Assembly: GCA_902493335.1 (NCBI GenBank)
Contig: CABUPJ010000014.1
Coordinates: 3,801 to 67,800 of the forward strand
Length of the DNA stretch: 64,000 nt
Source: an uncultured Porphyromonadaceae bacterium
GTDB lineage: Bacteria; Bacteroidota; Bacteroidia; Bacteroidales; Muribaculaceae
Direction of reading: 5' to 3'
Position numbers and translations under genes: made by a program. Under the pieces are notes generated by a model. The model was not told where the DNA came from, did not search any database, and saw only the letters and a list, made by a program, of their open reading frames with translations. Below are positions 50,859 through 60,321 of this stretch, in pieces (positions within the stretch are counted from its first letter, which is position 1; the number at the start of each line of letters is the position of its first letter).

Positions 50859-51797
50859 ATGACTAAGACTGAATTTGACGCCAATGATACTCTCCGCTCG
50901 CTGATTAACAGATACCCTAAATTACTTATGGTACTGAGACGTTTTCGTATCTCGCTCGGATTCGGTAATGCCACTGTCGGAGAAGTATGCGGCAAAGAGG
51001 GTGTCGATGCGTCGACTTTCCTTGCCGTAGCCAACTATCTGTGCACAGGTAAGAAAGATAATGGAGCTATCGACCTGCATTCGCTGATGGAATATCTGCG
51101 CAACTCGCATGACTATTTTCTCGGTTTCGCCCTGCCGTCGATACGCCGCAAACTTCTCGAAGCGCTGCCGGTCGCTCAGCCCGACAGCGTCTCGCTGCTG
51201 ATATTGCGCTATTTCGACGATTATGTAGAAGAGGTCAAGGTACACATGGATTATGAAAACCGGTCGGTATTCCCCTATGTCGACGCCCTTCTCGCAGGTA
51301 ATCAGACCAGCGGATTCGACATAGCGAAGTTCGAGGCCAGCCATGCGCCTCTCGCACCTAAACTGCGTGAGCTTAAAGAAATTTTTGTAAGCCATTATCA
51401 GGTCAGCGGCAACGAAGACCTTCTGAATTCGGTGCTTTATGACATCATCACTTGTGAGCGCGACCTGCTGACACACTGCGCCGTCGAAGACAACATCTTC
51501 GTACCGGCAGTCGAACATCTTGAGCTAATGGTCAAACCGGTCGAGATTGAAACCAGAAAAGCCGACAGCGCTTCACGCGATAACGAGCTGACGCCGCGAG
51601 AGCGCGAGATTGTCGCCTGCATCGCCCGCGGCCTGTCGACAAAAGAAGTGGCAGACCGGCTGAATCTGTCGGCCCACACAGTCAACACCCATCGCCGCAA
51701 CATCAACTGCAAACTCGACATGCACTCTGCTTCAGCCATAACACTTTATGCTATAATGAACGGCATCATAGACATTTCTGAGGTGAAAAAATCTTGA
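50859..51797 (+). CDS. DUF542-hemerythrin-LuxR fusion regulator
   Basis: 312 residues. The N-terminus (about 1-70, DTLRSLINRYPKLLMVLRRFRISLGFGNATVGEVC) is like ScdA/DUF542 of iron-sulfur repair proteins. The middle (about 75-225) is a hemerythrin-like four-helix bundle with His ligands in SHDYFL, EVKVHMDYENRSVF and SHAPL, plus THCAVEDNIF. The C-terminus (about 245-305) is a LuxR HTH (LTPREREIVACIARGLSTKEVADRLNLSAHTVNTHRRNI). A di-iron sensor for oxygen or NO that drives transcription is the natural reading. It is monocistronic with a terminator after it. Confidence 0.8.
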   Translation: MTKTEFDANDTLRSLINRYPKLLMVLRRFRISLGFGNATVGEVCGKEGVDASTFLAVANYLCTGKKDNGAIDLHSLMEYLRNSHDYFLGFALPSIRRKLLEALPVAQPDSVSLLILRYFDDYVEEVKVHMDYENRSVFPYVDALLAGNQTSGFDIAKFEASHAPLAPKLRELKEIFVSHYQVSGNEDLLNSVLYDIITCERDLLTHCAVEDNIFVPAVEHLELMVKPVEIETRKADSASRDNELTPREREIVACIARGLSTKEVADRLNLSAHTVNTHRRNINCKLDMHSASAITLYAIMNGIIDISEVKKS

Positions 51798-51838
51798 TTG
51801 AAATAGGAAATTAATATAGAAACAAGTTTATAATCGGG

Positions 51839-51880
51839 CCCTGCAGGACTACAGTGATGTTATCTTGCAGGGATTTTTTT
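51839..51880 (+). terminator. Terminator after the hemerythrin-LuxR gene
   Basis: CCCTGCA (51839-51845) pairs with TGCAGGG (51866-51872), followed by TTTTTTT. Confidence 0.75.
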
Positions 51881-51918
51881 GTCTAATTGTCTAAAAATAA
51901 TATAAATCGCGAGAGTAA

Positions 51919-51950
51919 TTTGCATTTTTCACATTTAAATGTTAATTTTG
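51919..51950 (+). promoter_or_regulatory. Promoter of the rprXY-like operon
   Basis: A -33 TTTG (51919-51922) and a -7 TAATTTTG (51943-51950) are 20 bp apart. The leader to the ATG at 52089 is about 130 nt and AT-rich, with repeated GTTAA words. Confidence 0.65.
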
Positions 51951-52088
51951 ACGCGAAGTGTTAAAACATAAAATTCCGTTGGATAAATTTTCCAAAAACA
52001 AACATTAGTTTTAATTGTTAACATAATAAAGGTTAATCTAACGCCGGCTGTCAAAATGTTTTCGGTTTTAGGTTAAAATATTGAAGAG

Positions 52089-53621
52089 ATGAAGAAACAG
52101 ACAATCTGGATATTGACAATTTTGATGGCAGTGACCTTTTTAGGGTTGCTGTGGATTCAGATTATATATATGAAGAATATGGTCGAGATGCGTTATGAGC
52201 AGTTCACGCAGGGCGTCAGACAGAGCCTGCTCAACGTTGCCGTGCATCTCGAGCAGGACGAAGCGCTCTATTTCCTCGAAAAGGATGTCAACCAGATCAA
52301 GGCTTCGTCGCTCTATGCCCAGTATTACGGCGACCCTGTGACTCAGCTCGGCGGCGTGAAATATTCGTTTACGACGTCGTCGGGTCTTGAGGCTAATCTG
52401 ACAATCAAGGGTGACGCTTCAGAGATTAACAAGATACGCCGGGGCGACAAGGCCGTCGGACGCCACTATCAGAACATGCAGAATGTCTACCGTGACCACT
52501 ACCTCTATCAGAAAGGTATGCTCGACGATGTCATTCTCAATATAATTTCGACGGCCAGCGAACGTCCCATTGAAGAGCGCGCCGACTCGTCGCTTGTCAG
52601 GCGCTATCTCCGTGAAGAGCTTGACACGCTTGGTTTCAACGTACCCTTTGAGTTTGCTGTCGTAAACCATCTCGGCACAGTCCAGTATAAATCGGGCGGT
52701 TTTATGCCGACGACGACCGACAGCGACAATATGTTTGTCCAGACACTTTTCGCCAACAACACCTCGGGGCGTCCAAACTTTCTCAAAGTCTATTTCCCGA
52801 CCAAGGCCGATTTTATCTTCTCGTCAATCTCGTTTATGGTGCCCTCTTTCGCTTTCACGCTCATCATGCTGATTGTCTTTGTCTTCACGATTATCGTGGC
52901 GTTCAGGCAGAAGAAGCTCACCGAGATGAAAAACGACTTCATAAACAACATGACCCACGAGTTCAAGACGCCCATATCATCCATATCATTGGCAGCGCAG
53001 ATGCTTAACGATCAGACCGTCAGAAAGTCGCCCACGATGCTCCAGCAGATATCGACCGTCATCAACGACGAGACTAAGCGCCTGCGTTTCCAGGTCGAGA
53101 AAGTGCTTCAGATGTCGATGTTCGACCGACAGAAGACAACCCTCAAACTCGAGGATATCGACGCCAACCTCGCCATATTCAATATCGTAAATACATTCAA
53201 GCTCAAAGTCGAGAAATACGGCGGACATATCACCGCCCATCTTGACGCCATGGACGCTATCGTCAACGTCGACGAGATGCACTTCACCAACGTCATCTTC
53301 AACCTGCTCGACAACGCCGTCAAATACCGCGACCCCGACAAACCCCTTGACCTCAAGGTGCTGTCGCGTAACATCCCGGGCGAACGGCTCGAAATCACCA
53401 TCGCCGACAATGGCATAGGCATCCGTCGCGAGGACCTCAAGAAAATCTTCGAGAAATTCTTCCGTGTCTCTACGGGCAACCGCCACGACGTCAAAGGCTT
53501 CGGCCTCGGTCTGGCTTATGTCAAGAAGATGGTCAACGAACTCGGCGGCGAGATTAGCGTCGAGAGTACAATCAATGTAGGAACAAAATTTATAATTATA
53601 TTACCATTAACTAAAAATTAG
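52089..53621 (+). CDS. rprX: Sensor histidine kinase, RprX-like
   Basis: 510 residues. An N-terminal membrane span (about 8-28), an extracytoplasmic domain (about 30-250) and a second span (about 251-273, PSFAFTLIMLIVFVFTIIVAF) precede the kinase. The phosphoacceptor is H290 in NNMTHEFKTPISS. N box (LLDNAVKYRD), G1 (IADNGIGIRRED) and G2 (GFGLGLAYVKKM) boxes are intact. It pairs with the OmpR-type regulator 6 bp downstream. Order, spacing and regulator type match RprXY of Bacteroides fragilis; the name is by resemblance. Confidence 0.85.
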   Translation: MKKQTIWILTILMAVTFLGLLWIQIIYMKNMVEMRYEQFTQGVRQSLLNVAVHLEQDEALYFLEKDVNQIKASSLYAQYYGDPVTQLGGVKYSFTTSSGLEANLTIKGDASEINKIRRGDKAVGRHYQNMQNVYRDHYLYQKGMLDDVILNIISTASERPIEERADSSLVRRYLREELDTLGFNVPFEFAVVNHLGTVQYKSGGFMPTTTDSDNMFVQTLFANNTSGRPNFLKVYFPTKADFIFSSISFMVPSFAFTLIMLIVFVFTIIVAFRQKKLTEMKNDFINNMTHEFKTPISSISLAAQMLNDQTVRKSPTMLQQISTVINDETKRLRFQVEKVLQMSMFDRQKTTLKLEDIDANLAIFNIVNTFKLKVEKYGGHITAHLDAMDAIVNVDEMHFTNVIFNLLDNAVKYRDPDKPLDLKVLSRNIPGERLEITIADNGIGIRREDLKKIFEKFFRVSTGNRHDVKGFGLGLAYVKKMVNELGGEISVESTINVGTKFIIILPLTKN

Positions 53622-53627
53622 CTTATT

Positions 53628-54335
<708 letters not shown>

Positions 54336-54364
54336 CGGCCTCCGTCCGATAGAAAACAACATAC

Positions 54365-54414
54365 ACAACCGACAGCCGGGAAAACTGACAAACGTTCTCC
54401 CGACTGCCGGTTGT
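54365..54414 (+). terminator. Terminator-like hairpin after rprY
   Basis: A long imperfect inverted repeat (arms near ACAACCG...CGGGA and its complement) about 30 bp after the rprY stop. No strong T run, so it may only be a weak terminator. Confidence 0.5.
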
Positions 54415-54461
54415 TACGCTGAATACCTTGACTCACATAACCAAAACCAATACCTGACCTT

Positions 54462-56201
54462 ATGAAAAAACTTATTTTCGCCCTTGGGGCAGCCGCGGCA
54501 GCGCTCGCCGCAGCCGCAGCGACGGTAAATGACTACACCAGTCAGACCTATTGCAATCCTCTCGACATCGATTACACCTATATGATTTATAATTCCGACA
54601 AGGATATATCGTATCGTGCCGGCGCCGATCCCGCCGTAGTCGAGTTCAGAGACGAATACTACATGTTTGTCACTCGCTCGCACGGCTACTGGCGCTCAAA
54701 AGATCTCCTCGACTGGGAGTTTGTCAAGCCCGGACGCAACTGGTATCCGCAGGGCTGCAACGCACCTGCGGCGCATAACTACAAAGACTCGGTGCTCTAT
54801 GTCTGCGGCGACCCGTCGGGAGCCATGAGCGTGCTCTATACCGACGACCCCGCTTCCGGCGACTGGGAGGCGACACCGGCAATTCTACATGACCTTCAGG
54901 ACCCCGACCTCTTCATTGACGACGACGGCCGAGCCTATATGTTCTGGGGTTCGTCGAACGTCTATCCGATACGCGGCGTCGAGCTTGACCGCAACCATCG
55001 CTTTCTGCGCAAAGGCGAGCAGAAAGAACTCTTCGGCCTCGACCTCGCAAAACATGGATGGGAGCGTTTCGGCGAGAACCACCTCGACACCGTCACCAAC
55101 CTCGGCGGCTTTATAGAGGGCGCATGGCTCACGAAACACAACGGCAAGTATTATATGCAGTATGCGGCCCCCGGCACCGAGTTTAACGTCTATGCCGACG
55201 GCGTCTATGTCGCCGACAGCCCTATGGGACCGTATCACTATCAGTCTCATAACCCTGTGTCATATAAGCCCGGCGGTTATATCAACGGTGCCGGCCACGG
55301 CAGCACCGTCAAAGGTCCCGGCGGCAAATACTGGCATTTCGCCTCTATGGCTCTGTCAATCAACGTCAACTGGGAGCGTCGTCTCTGCATGTTCCCTGCC
55401 GGATTCGACACCGACGGCATCATGTATGTCGATACCCGTTTCGGCGACTACCCCCGCTATGCGCCCGGTGAGGGAGTCAAAGCCGGCAAGTTCCGTGGCT
55501 GGATGCTGCTCTCTTACGGCAAGCCCGTCACAGTCTCGTCATCGGCCGGCGATTTTGATGCCTCGGCTCTCACCGACGAGCAGACAAAGACCTATTGGCT
55601 CGCTGTCGCCAACGATGAGCGCCAGTGGGTGACGATAGACCTCGAGGAGCTGTGCGATGTCAATGCCCTGCAGATCAACTATCACGACTACAAGAGCGAT
55701 ATGTACGGCCGTTATGACGGGCTGCGTCACCGCTATACGGTCGAGGCTTCGGCCGATGGCGATAACTGGCAGACCATAGCCGACCGCAGCGGCAGCTATA
55801 AAGACACTCCCAATGCCTATATCGAACTTCCCGAGGCTGTCACGGCCCGTTATGTCCGTTATCGTAACATTGATGTGCCGACTCCGGCGCTCGCTATCTC
55901 CGAGTTTCGCGTCTTCGGCCTCGGCCATGGAAAAAAACCGGTTGCACCCAGAAATCTCAGTGTCGCCCGTGACAGCGACCGCCGCGACGCCGTCATAAGC
56001 TGGACTCCCGTCAAAGGCGCTCAGGGCTACAATGTCCTTTGGGGTATAGCTCCCGACAAGCTCTACAGCTCGTGGATGGTATATGGCGACGACAGTCTCA
56101 CATTGCGTGCTCTCACAACAGATCAGAGCTACTACTTTGCCGTCGAAGCCTTCAACGAGAACGGCGTCTCGTCTCAGACCCGCACCGTCTTTGTTGAATG
56201 A
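54462..56201 (+). CDS. Glycoside hydrolase family 43 protein with F5/8 type C and Fn3 domains
   Basis: 579 residues with a signal peptide (about 1-19). The five-bladed GH43 domain (about 45-330) shows YRAGADPAVVEF (catalytic base Asp), LQDPDLFIDDDGRAYM (Asp that tunes pKa) and GGFIEGAWLTKHNGKYYM (acid Glu). A discoidin-like F5/8 C domain (about 350-485) and an Fn3-like domain (about 495-575) follow. The domain set fits an arabinosidase or xylosidase-like enzyme acting on plant or host glycans. No SusC/D neighbours are present. Confidence 0.85.
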   Translation: MKKLIFALGAAAAALAAAAATVNDYTSQTYCNPLDIDYTYMIYNSDKDISYRAGADPAVVEFRDEYYMFVTRSHGYWRSKDLLDWEFVKPGRNWYPQGCNAPAAHNYKDSVLYVCGDPSGAMSVLYTDDPASGDWEATPAILHDLQDPDLFIDDDGRAYMFWGSSNVYPIRGVELDRNHRFLRKGEQKELFGLDLAKHGWERFGENHLDTVTNLGGFIEGAWLTKHNGKYYMQYAAPGTEFNVYADGVYVADSPMGPYHYQSHNPVSYKPGGYINGAGHGSTVKGPGGKYWHFASMALSINVNWERRLCMFPAGFDTDGIMYVDTRFGDYPRYAPGEGVKAGKFRGWMLLSYGKPVTVSSSAGDFDASALTDEQTKTYWLAVANDERQWVTIDLEELCDVNALQINYHDYKSDMYGRYDGLRHRYTVEASADGDNWQTIADRSGSYKDTPNAYIELPEAVTARYVRYRNIDVPTPALAISEFRVFGLGHGKKPVAPRNLSVARDSDRRDAVISWTPVKGAQGYNVLWGIAPDKLYSSWMVYGDDSLTLRALTTDQSYYFAVEAFNENGVSSQTRTVFVE

Positions 56202-56222
56202 CAGACATGATGGTTGACGTAT

Positions 56223-56261
56223 AAAAAGGCCGGGTACAAAATATTTGTTCCCGGCTTTTTT
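56223..56261. terminator. Bidirectional terminator after the GH43 gene
   Basis: GCCGGG and CCCGGC stem with flanking A5 and T6, arms extending to about 56223 and 56261, between the convergent genes ending at 56201 and 56276. Confidence 0.75.
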
Positions 56262-56275
56262 GGTAGAAAGTTAGA

Positions 56276-56953
56276 TTACCGGTATTTGAAAGCGACAATC
56301 CCGGCAAGTATTATATCGGCGATTTGAACGCCTGCTATAATGCGTTCCAGGGTACTTTTGCGCTTTAATGATAAAATCAGCGAATATATCCAGTACGCAG
56401 CCGCAGGGATAATGATGATAGACGATATCTGAACCCACATCATTACGTTATGGAAACTGTCGCTTTCAGTATCGCCTGACGCACATATTAAAGAAATAAG
56501 TATACTGCTGATGACGGTTATCGATATCAACCTCATGATTAATATCGATACAGGCTCATTGTTTTGCCTCGTTATGCCGTCGAATGAACGATTCAGCAGA
56601 TTGTAGCCGGTTAGGCAGATAAATCCATTCAATATGCCGAACATTGGCAGGGCGTATATCTGTGATACGGCCAAGGGATAAGTCTCCATTCCGGATAATC
56701 CCGTTGCATCCAGAAGCATCAGGTCAATTACATATACAGGCAGACAGAATACAAAGAGGAAACCCCATCTGTTGTCGTTGCTGAATTTCAAATTTAGACA
56801 AAGGTATGAAATCAGGAAATACGAGGCAACGATTATTAAGGCTCCATATAGATTGTCGCAATAAAAAATACTTTGTGGTATAGCCAAAGCAAGTGTGGTG
56901 GCTGTTACCAATCCGAGATTGGAGGGAACTGTCGCCTGTTTCAGTAAATTCAT
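56276..56953 (-). CDS. Integral membrane protein of unknown family
   Basis: 225 residues from MNLLKQATVP. An ATG at 56983 is excluded because a -7 element (56981-56988) overlaps it. Six or seven hydrophobic segments: LGLVTATTLALAIP, GALIIVASYFLISYLCL, WGFLFVFCLPVYVIDLMLL, MFGILNGFICLTGYNLL, LISITVISSILISLICA, IIIIPAAAYWIYSLILSL and IIAGVQIADIILAGIVAF. No catalytic motif or known domain is evident. Codon use is AT-richer than in neighbouring core genes. Monocistronic. Confidence 0.7.
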   Translation of the reverse strand: MNLLKQATVPSNLGLVTATTLALAIPQSIFYCDNLYGALIIVASYFLISYLCLNLKFSNDNRWGFLFVFCLPVYVIDLMLLDATGLSGMETYPLAVSQIYALPMFGILNGFICLTGYNLLNRSFDGITRQNNEPVSILIMRLISITVISSILISLICASGDTESDSFHNVMMWVQISSIIIIPAAAYWIYSLILSLKRKSTLERIIAGVQIADIILAGIVAFKYR

Positions 56954-56980
56954 GCTGTAACGATCAATAATGTGTGATGG

Positions 56981-56988
56981 CAAAGATA
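56981..56988 (-). promoter_or_regulatory. -7 element for the unknown membrane protein gene
   Basis: The minus strand reads TATCTTTG, matching TAnnTTTG, about 28 bp before the ATG at 56953; it sets that start over 56983. Confidence 0.5.
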
Positions 56989-57074
56989 CGAAAAATTACA
57001 TATGTTTTCGTTCTGTGTTTTATATGACTTTCGCTTCATGATTGCCTCTCTTTTTCAGCCTTTTTTCATCGGAA

Positions 57075-57106
57075 TTTGCTGATACCGAAAAATTATTCTA
57101 AATTTG
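57075..57106 (+). promoter_or_regulatory. Promoter of the Fur-family gene
   Basis: A -33 TTTG (57075-57078) and a -7 TAAATTTG (57099-57106) are 20 bp apart. The predicted start near 57113 rules out the ATG at 57076 and makes the ATG at 57115 nearly leaderless, or favours 57127. Confidence 0.65.
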
Positions 57107-57114
57107 TAAGCGTT

Positions 57115-57546
57115 ATGACTGAAGCTATGCACCATTATACTGTAAAAGAGCTCGCAGCTATGCTTGAACCTTCGGGCCTCAGACCTTCGCCCCAGCGTTT
57201 GGCCGTGCTGTCATATCTCAGCCACAGCACTACTCATCCGACTGTCGATGAGATTTATAGGGCTTTGCAGCCTGATAATCCAAGCCTGTCGCGTGCGACT
57301 GTCTACAATACCTTGAACTCGCTTGTCGCCAACGGCATCGTGCGAGAGCTTGATATCGATACTTCAAACCGTCGCTATGATTTCGCGGCTTCGGCCCCTC
57401 ACGCTCACTTCTTTTGTCGCAATTGCGGCCGTGTCATTGACGTCGATATGAAAGGCATCGAACTGCCGCGCTCGGCCGACTTTGTCGTCGAGCAGCTCAA
57501 TGTCAATTTCAAAGGCCTCTGCGCCGAATGCGCAAAGGCCGATTAA
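57115..57546 (+). CDS. Fur family transcriptional regulator (PerR-like)
   Basis: 143 residues from the start chosen; a Met four codons later (57127) is also possible. The winged helix (about 15-80) has RPSPQRLAVLSYL and SLSRATVYNTLNSLVANGIV. The second half has the metal-binding PHAHFFCRNCG and the C-terminal CAEC, giving two CxxC pairs for the structural zinc. HxH in PHAHF fits the regulatory iron or zinc site. PerR versus Fur cannot be settled. The gene ends directly at the SGNH hydrolase stop (57546/57547) with no intergenic base. Confidence 0.85.
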   Translation: MTEAMHHYTVKELAAMLEPSGLRPSPQRLAVLSYLSHSTTHPTVDEIYRALQPDNPSLSRATVYNTLNSLVANGIVRELDIDTSNRRYDFAASAPHAHFFCRNCGRVIDVDMKGIELPRSADFVVEQLNVNFKGLCAECAKAD

Positions 57547-58641
57547 TCATTCAATTCCATATTTGGCAAGAATATCGAGCAGAGGCTGCTTGATAGACTG
57601 CATCCACAGATAGTAGCCTAAGTCCGATGGATGCGTGCCGTCGCATGTCGTCTCGTGATTGTCTCCTGCGGTCGGTTCGATGAAGTAGATGTTGGGGTCG
57701 TCGGCCATGGCTTCGGTGACGACACGTCGGGCCATATCCTGTTTTGCCTGTTCGGCGGCATTATATTTGGTGTCAAAATTGCGGTGTTCGCGGTAGATGG
57801 TCTGCATGAATATCACCGGTGTCGTCGGATGTTTGGCTCTCAGCGTGGCCATAAACGGTTTGAAGTTGGCTTCTATTTCCTCGGCTGTCGGATTCGAGAA
57901 TGCGTCGAAGACAAAAGCGTCGGCATCGGTGTCGGCGAGCACCCGCGCAAACGACTGCTGGAGTTTTGAGTTGCCGCTCACGCCCAGTGCCGGCGTGTGG
58001 ATTCCCGTGGCGCGTTCAAACTGCATGGGGTAGGCCATACCCGGGCGTGACGTGGCGATGCCGTGGGTGAAGCTCGACCCCCAGAAAACGACACGGTGGC
58101 GGAAAGGATTGGCGATCGGACGGACATAGCACCCCGGGGTCACGCCTATCGAAATCGAATCGACAATCGATATTATCGGCAGATACAGCAGGCACTCTTT
58201 GTTGCCCGGGGCCATGTTTGACACGAGTTCGAGAATTTCGTCGTCTTTCTTGCGCGGAGTGTTGTTGCCCGCATAAATCCAGCGGCCATCGGCGTCTTTG
58301 ATATAGAGATCGGCGCCGGCGGCTGTCAGATTGGTCTCGTTGTAGGCCGAGTTCTTTTTTATATAATCGATTGTGAAATATATGCGGTCGCTGTTTGTCT
58401 CGAAGGCGAGGGCGAGTCCGGCAGGCTGCTGCACGAGGGTATTGCGCTGATAGTCGGTGAAACCGCCATAGCGGGCTGTGTCGACTCGCGCGTAGCGTCG
58501 CGGCGTGTCCATCAGCTTGTTGATGAGGGTCAGTTCGTGGCCGCTGATAAATTCGAGCGGGGGCAATTTCTTCGCTTCCATAGTCAGGGCGGCGAGGGCG
58601 AAGAAGAGGAAAAGAACTGCTTTTTTCATGGTTGTCATCAA
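57547..58641 (-). CDS. SGNH/GDSL hydrolase family protein
   Basis: 364 residues with a signal peptide (about 1-22, FFALAALTMEA). The N-terminal half is a beta-rich domain (about 25-165) and the C-terminal half the SGNH esterase fold, with the nucleophile in WGSSFTHGIATS, the GVSGNSK block, and DGTHPSDLGY with the catalytic Asp and His. It probably removes acyl or acetyl groups from glycans in the periplasm or on the surface. It is the last gene of the porQ operon, 4 bp after the small lipoprotein gene. Confidence 0.85.
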   Translation of the reverse strand: MMTTMKKAVLFLFFALAALTMEAKKLPPLEFISGHELTLINKLMDTPRRYARVDTARYGGFTDYQRNTLVQQPAGLALAFETNSDRIYFTIDYIKKNSAYNETNLTAAGADLYIKDADGRWIYAGNNTPRKKDDEILELVSNMAPGNKECLLYLPIISIVDSISIGVTPGCYVRPIANPFRHRVVFWGSSFTHGIATSRPGMAYPMQFERATGIHTPALGVSGNSKLQQSFARVLADTDADAFVFDAFSNPTAEEIEANFKPFMATLRAKHPTTPVIFMQTIYREHRNFDTKYNAAEQAKQDMARRVVTEAMADDPNIYFIEPTAGDNHETTCDGTHPSDLGYYLWMQSIKQPLLDILAKYGIE

Positions 58642-58645
58642 TGTG

Positions 58646-58954
58646 TTATAGTCGTGTCACAATCCCGAGCGAGTCGGCCAAAAGGTCTTCTGCCTCCGAT
58701 ATATAGATTCCCGCCAGAGTCTCGTATCCGGCCTTGCGAAGCCGGTTTTCTCGTACTCTGATGTCGATGAGAGCGCGCTGGCGGTCGGTGGTTCCTTCGG
58801 CTGTCGAGGCCACCGCGGCGACGTCTTTGCGCGCTTGTTCGACAGTGCGGTTTATGTCGGCTTTCGACGGCCGGTTGCGGTTGTCGCCGCCTCCGCACGA
58901 ACTGATCGTGACAGCCGCAGCGGCGGCCAATATTATCATTGCAAGGTGTTTCAT
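58646..58954 (-). CDS. Small lipoprotein of the porQ operon
   Basis: 102 residues from the ATG at 58954. A lipoprotein signal ends in TISSC (Cys20), followed by GGGDNRNRPS. The rest is one charged alpha-helical region (NRTVEQARKDVAAVAS, RQRALIDIRVRENRLRKAG). No known domain. A longer frame opening at 59311 reads into the exonuclease gene and is not credible. It overlaps the exonuclease stop by 4 bp and is followed 4 bp later by the SGNH hydrolase, so it is embedded in the operon. Function unknown. Confidence 0.8.
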   Translation of the reverse strand: MKHLAMIILAAAAAVTISSCGGGDNRNRPSKADINRTVEQARKDVAAVASTAEGTTDRQRALIDIRVRENRLRKAGYETLAGIYISEAEDLLADSLGIVTRL

Positions 58955-59445
58955 AACAGTATGATGCCCAGTTTGGCGCAGGCGACGGCGTCGTCGAGGG
59001 CGTTGTGATGATTTTTTAGGGTGATGCCGAAGAAGTCGCAGAGCGAGTCGAGCGATTTCGAGGCGCAGATGCCGCGGGGTATCTGACGGCGAGCGGCCGC
59101 GAGTGTACACATGAACGGCTCGGGCGGCTCGAGCCGGTAGATCTTGCATGCTTCGCGGATACATTTGCTGTCGAACGGTGCGTTGTGGGCCACGAGCGTG
59201 AAGCCGTCGAGCCAGTCGGCCCATTCCTGCCATACGCGACCGAACGACGGCGCGTCGAAGGTGTCGTCTTTCGTCAGTCCGTGTACCTGGGTGCAGGCAT
59301 ATGAATACCATTCGGGCTCGGGGCAGACGAGCGTATAGCGCGTGTCGGCGACCATGCCGTCGATGACTTTGGCGGCTCCGATGGCGCAGATGCTCGACGG
59401 ATTGAAGTTGGCCGTTTCGACGTCGATGGCGATGAACCTATCCAT
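58951..59445 (-). CDS. 3'-5' exonuclease, DEDDh (DnaQ-like)
   Basis: 164 residues: a single exonuclease domain. Motif I is FIAIDVETANFNPSS, motif II is VAHNAPFDSKC and motif III is HNALDDAVACAKLG, giving the DEDDh set of acidic residues and His. Length fits a stand-alone DnaQ-like exonuclease rather than a polymerase subunit. Substrate could be DNA or RNA ends. Its start overlaps the ispH stop by 8 bp (59438-59445). Confidence 0.88.
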   Translation of the reverse strand: MDRFIAIDVETANFNPSSICAIGAAKVIDGMVADTRYTLVCPEPEWYSYACTQVHGLTKDDTFDAPSFGRVWQEWADWLDGFTLVAHNAPFDSKCIREACKIYRLEPPEPFMCTLAAARRQIPRGICASKSLDSLCDFFGITLKNHHNALDDAVACAKLGIILL

Positions 59446-60316
59446 TGGTGTCTCGGTTGACTATGGCTTCGGCCCGGTCGCGCACTTCTTCCATGAGCCA
59501 GCGCGGAGTCGATGTGGCTCCGCAGATGCCGACGCTGACGGCTCCTTCGAGCCAGGCCGGGTCGATGTGCGAGGCATTCGACACGAGGTAGGTGCAGGGG
59601 TTGACGTCGTGGCAGTGGCTGAAGAGTATCTTGCCGTTGCTGCTTTTGTCGCCGGCGACGAAGAGTACTATCTGATGGGCGGCGGCGAATTCGCGCAGAC
59701 GTTCGACGCGGTTGCTCACCTGACGGCAGATGGTGTCGAAGTACTCGAATGTCGTCCCGGGGGCTTTGCGGCGTTTGATTTCGTCGATGATGGTGCTGAA
59801 ACCTTCGAGCGATTTGGTGGTCTGCGAGTAGAGGGCTATGTCGCGTGTGAAGTCGATTTTGTCGAGGCCGTCGATGTCTTCGACGACGATGGCGCTCCCG
59901 CCGGTCTGGCCGACGAGGCCGTTGACCTCGGCGTGGCCGCGTTTGCCGTAGATGACAATCTGCGGACGCGGACCGTTGCCGTCGCAGCGCTCTTTGATGC
60001 GGCGTTGCAGACGCAGCACGACGGGGCAGGTGGCGTCGATGATCTCGATGTTGTTGCGGCGGGCGGTGTCGTAGGTCTCCGGGGGCTCGCCGTGGGCGCG
60101 CAGGAGCACTTTGGCGTCGCGCAGGCCGGCGAGGTCTTCGTGGGTGATGGTCACAAGACCTTTGGCTCTGAGACGTTCGACTTCGTCGCTGTTGTGTACG
60201 ATGTCGCCCAGACAGTAGATTGACCCCGAGGCGGCGAGTTCTTCCTCGGCCTTGGTGATGGCCGTAGTGACGCCGAAGCAGAAGCCCGAGGCGCTGTCAA
60301 TCTCGACTATAGCCAT
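59438..60316 (-). CDS. ispH: 4-hydroxy-3-methylbut-2-enyl diphosphate reductase
   Basis: 292 residues from MAIVEIDSASGFCFGV; an ATG at 60364 adds 16 residues read inside cmk. The three iron-sulfur cysteines lie in GFCFGV, IDATCPVVLRLQ and VGICGATSTPRWLMEEV. It catalyses the last step of the non-mevalonate (MEP) pathway to IPP and DMAPP. It begins 5 bp after the cmk stop in the porQ-cmk-ispH order. Confidence 0.95.
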   Translation of the reverse strand: MAIVEIDSASGFCFGVTTAITKAEEELAASGSIYCLGDIVHNSDEVERLRAKGLVTITHEDLAGLRDAKVLLRAHGEPPETYDTARRNNIEIIDATCPVVLRLQRRIKERCDGNGPRPQIVIYGKRGHAEVNGLVGQTGGSAIVVEDIDGLDKIDFTRDIALYSQTTKSLEGFSTIIDEIKRRKAPGTTFEYFDTICRQVSNRVERLREFAAAHQIVLFVAGDKSSNGKILFSHCHDVNPCTYLVSNASHIDPAWLEGAVSVGICGATSTPRWLMEEVRDRAEAIVNRDTNG

Positions 60317-60321
60317 TGCTG

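Noticed and set aside
57076..57114. Upstream start for the Fur-family protein
   Set aside because: A consensus promoter overlaps it (57075-57106), so it cannot be in the mature transcript.
59342..60223. A 293-codon plus-strand frame over ispH and the exonuclease gene
   Set aside because: Antisense to two genes with full catalytic motifs; composition is Asp/Val/Ala-biased as expected for a mirror frame.
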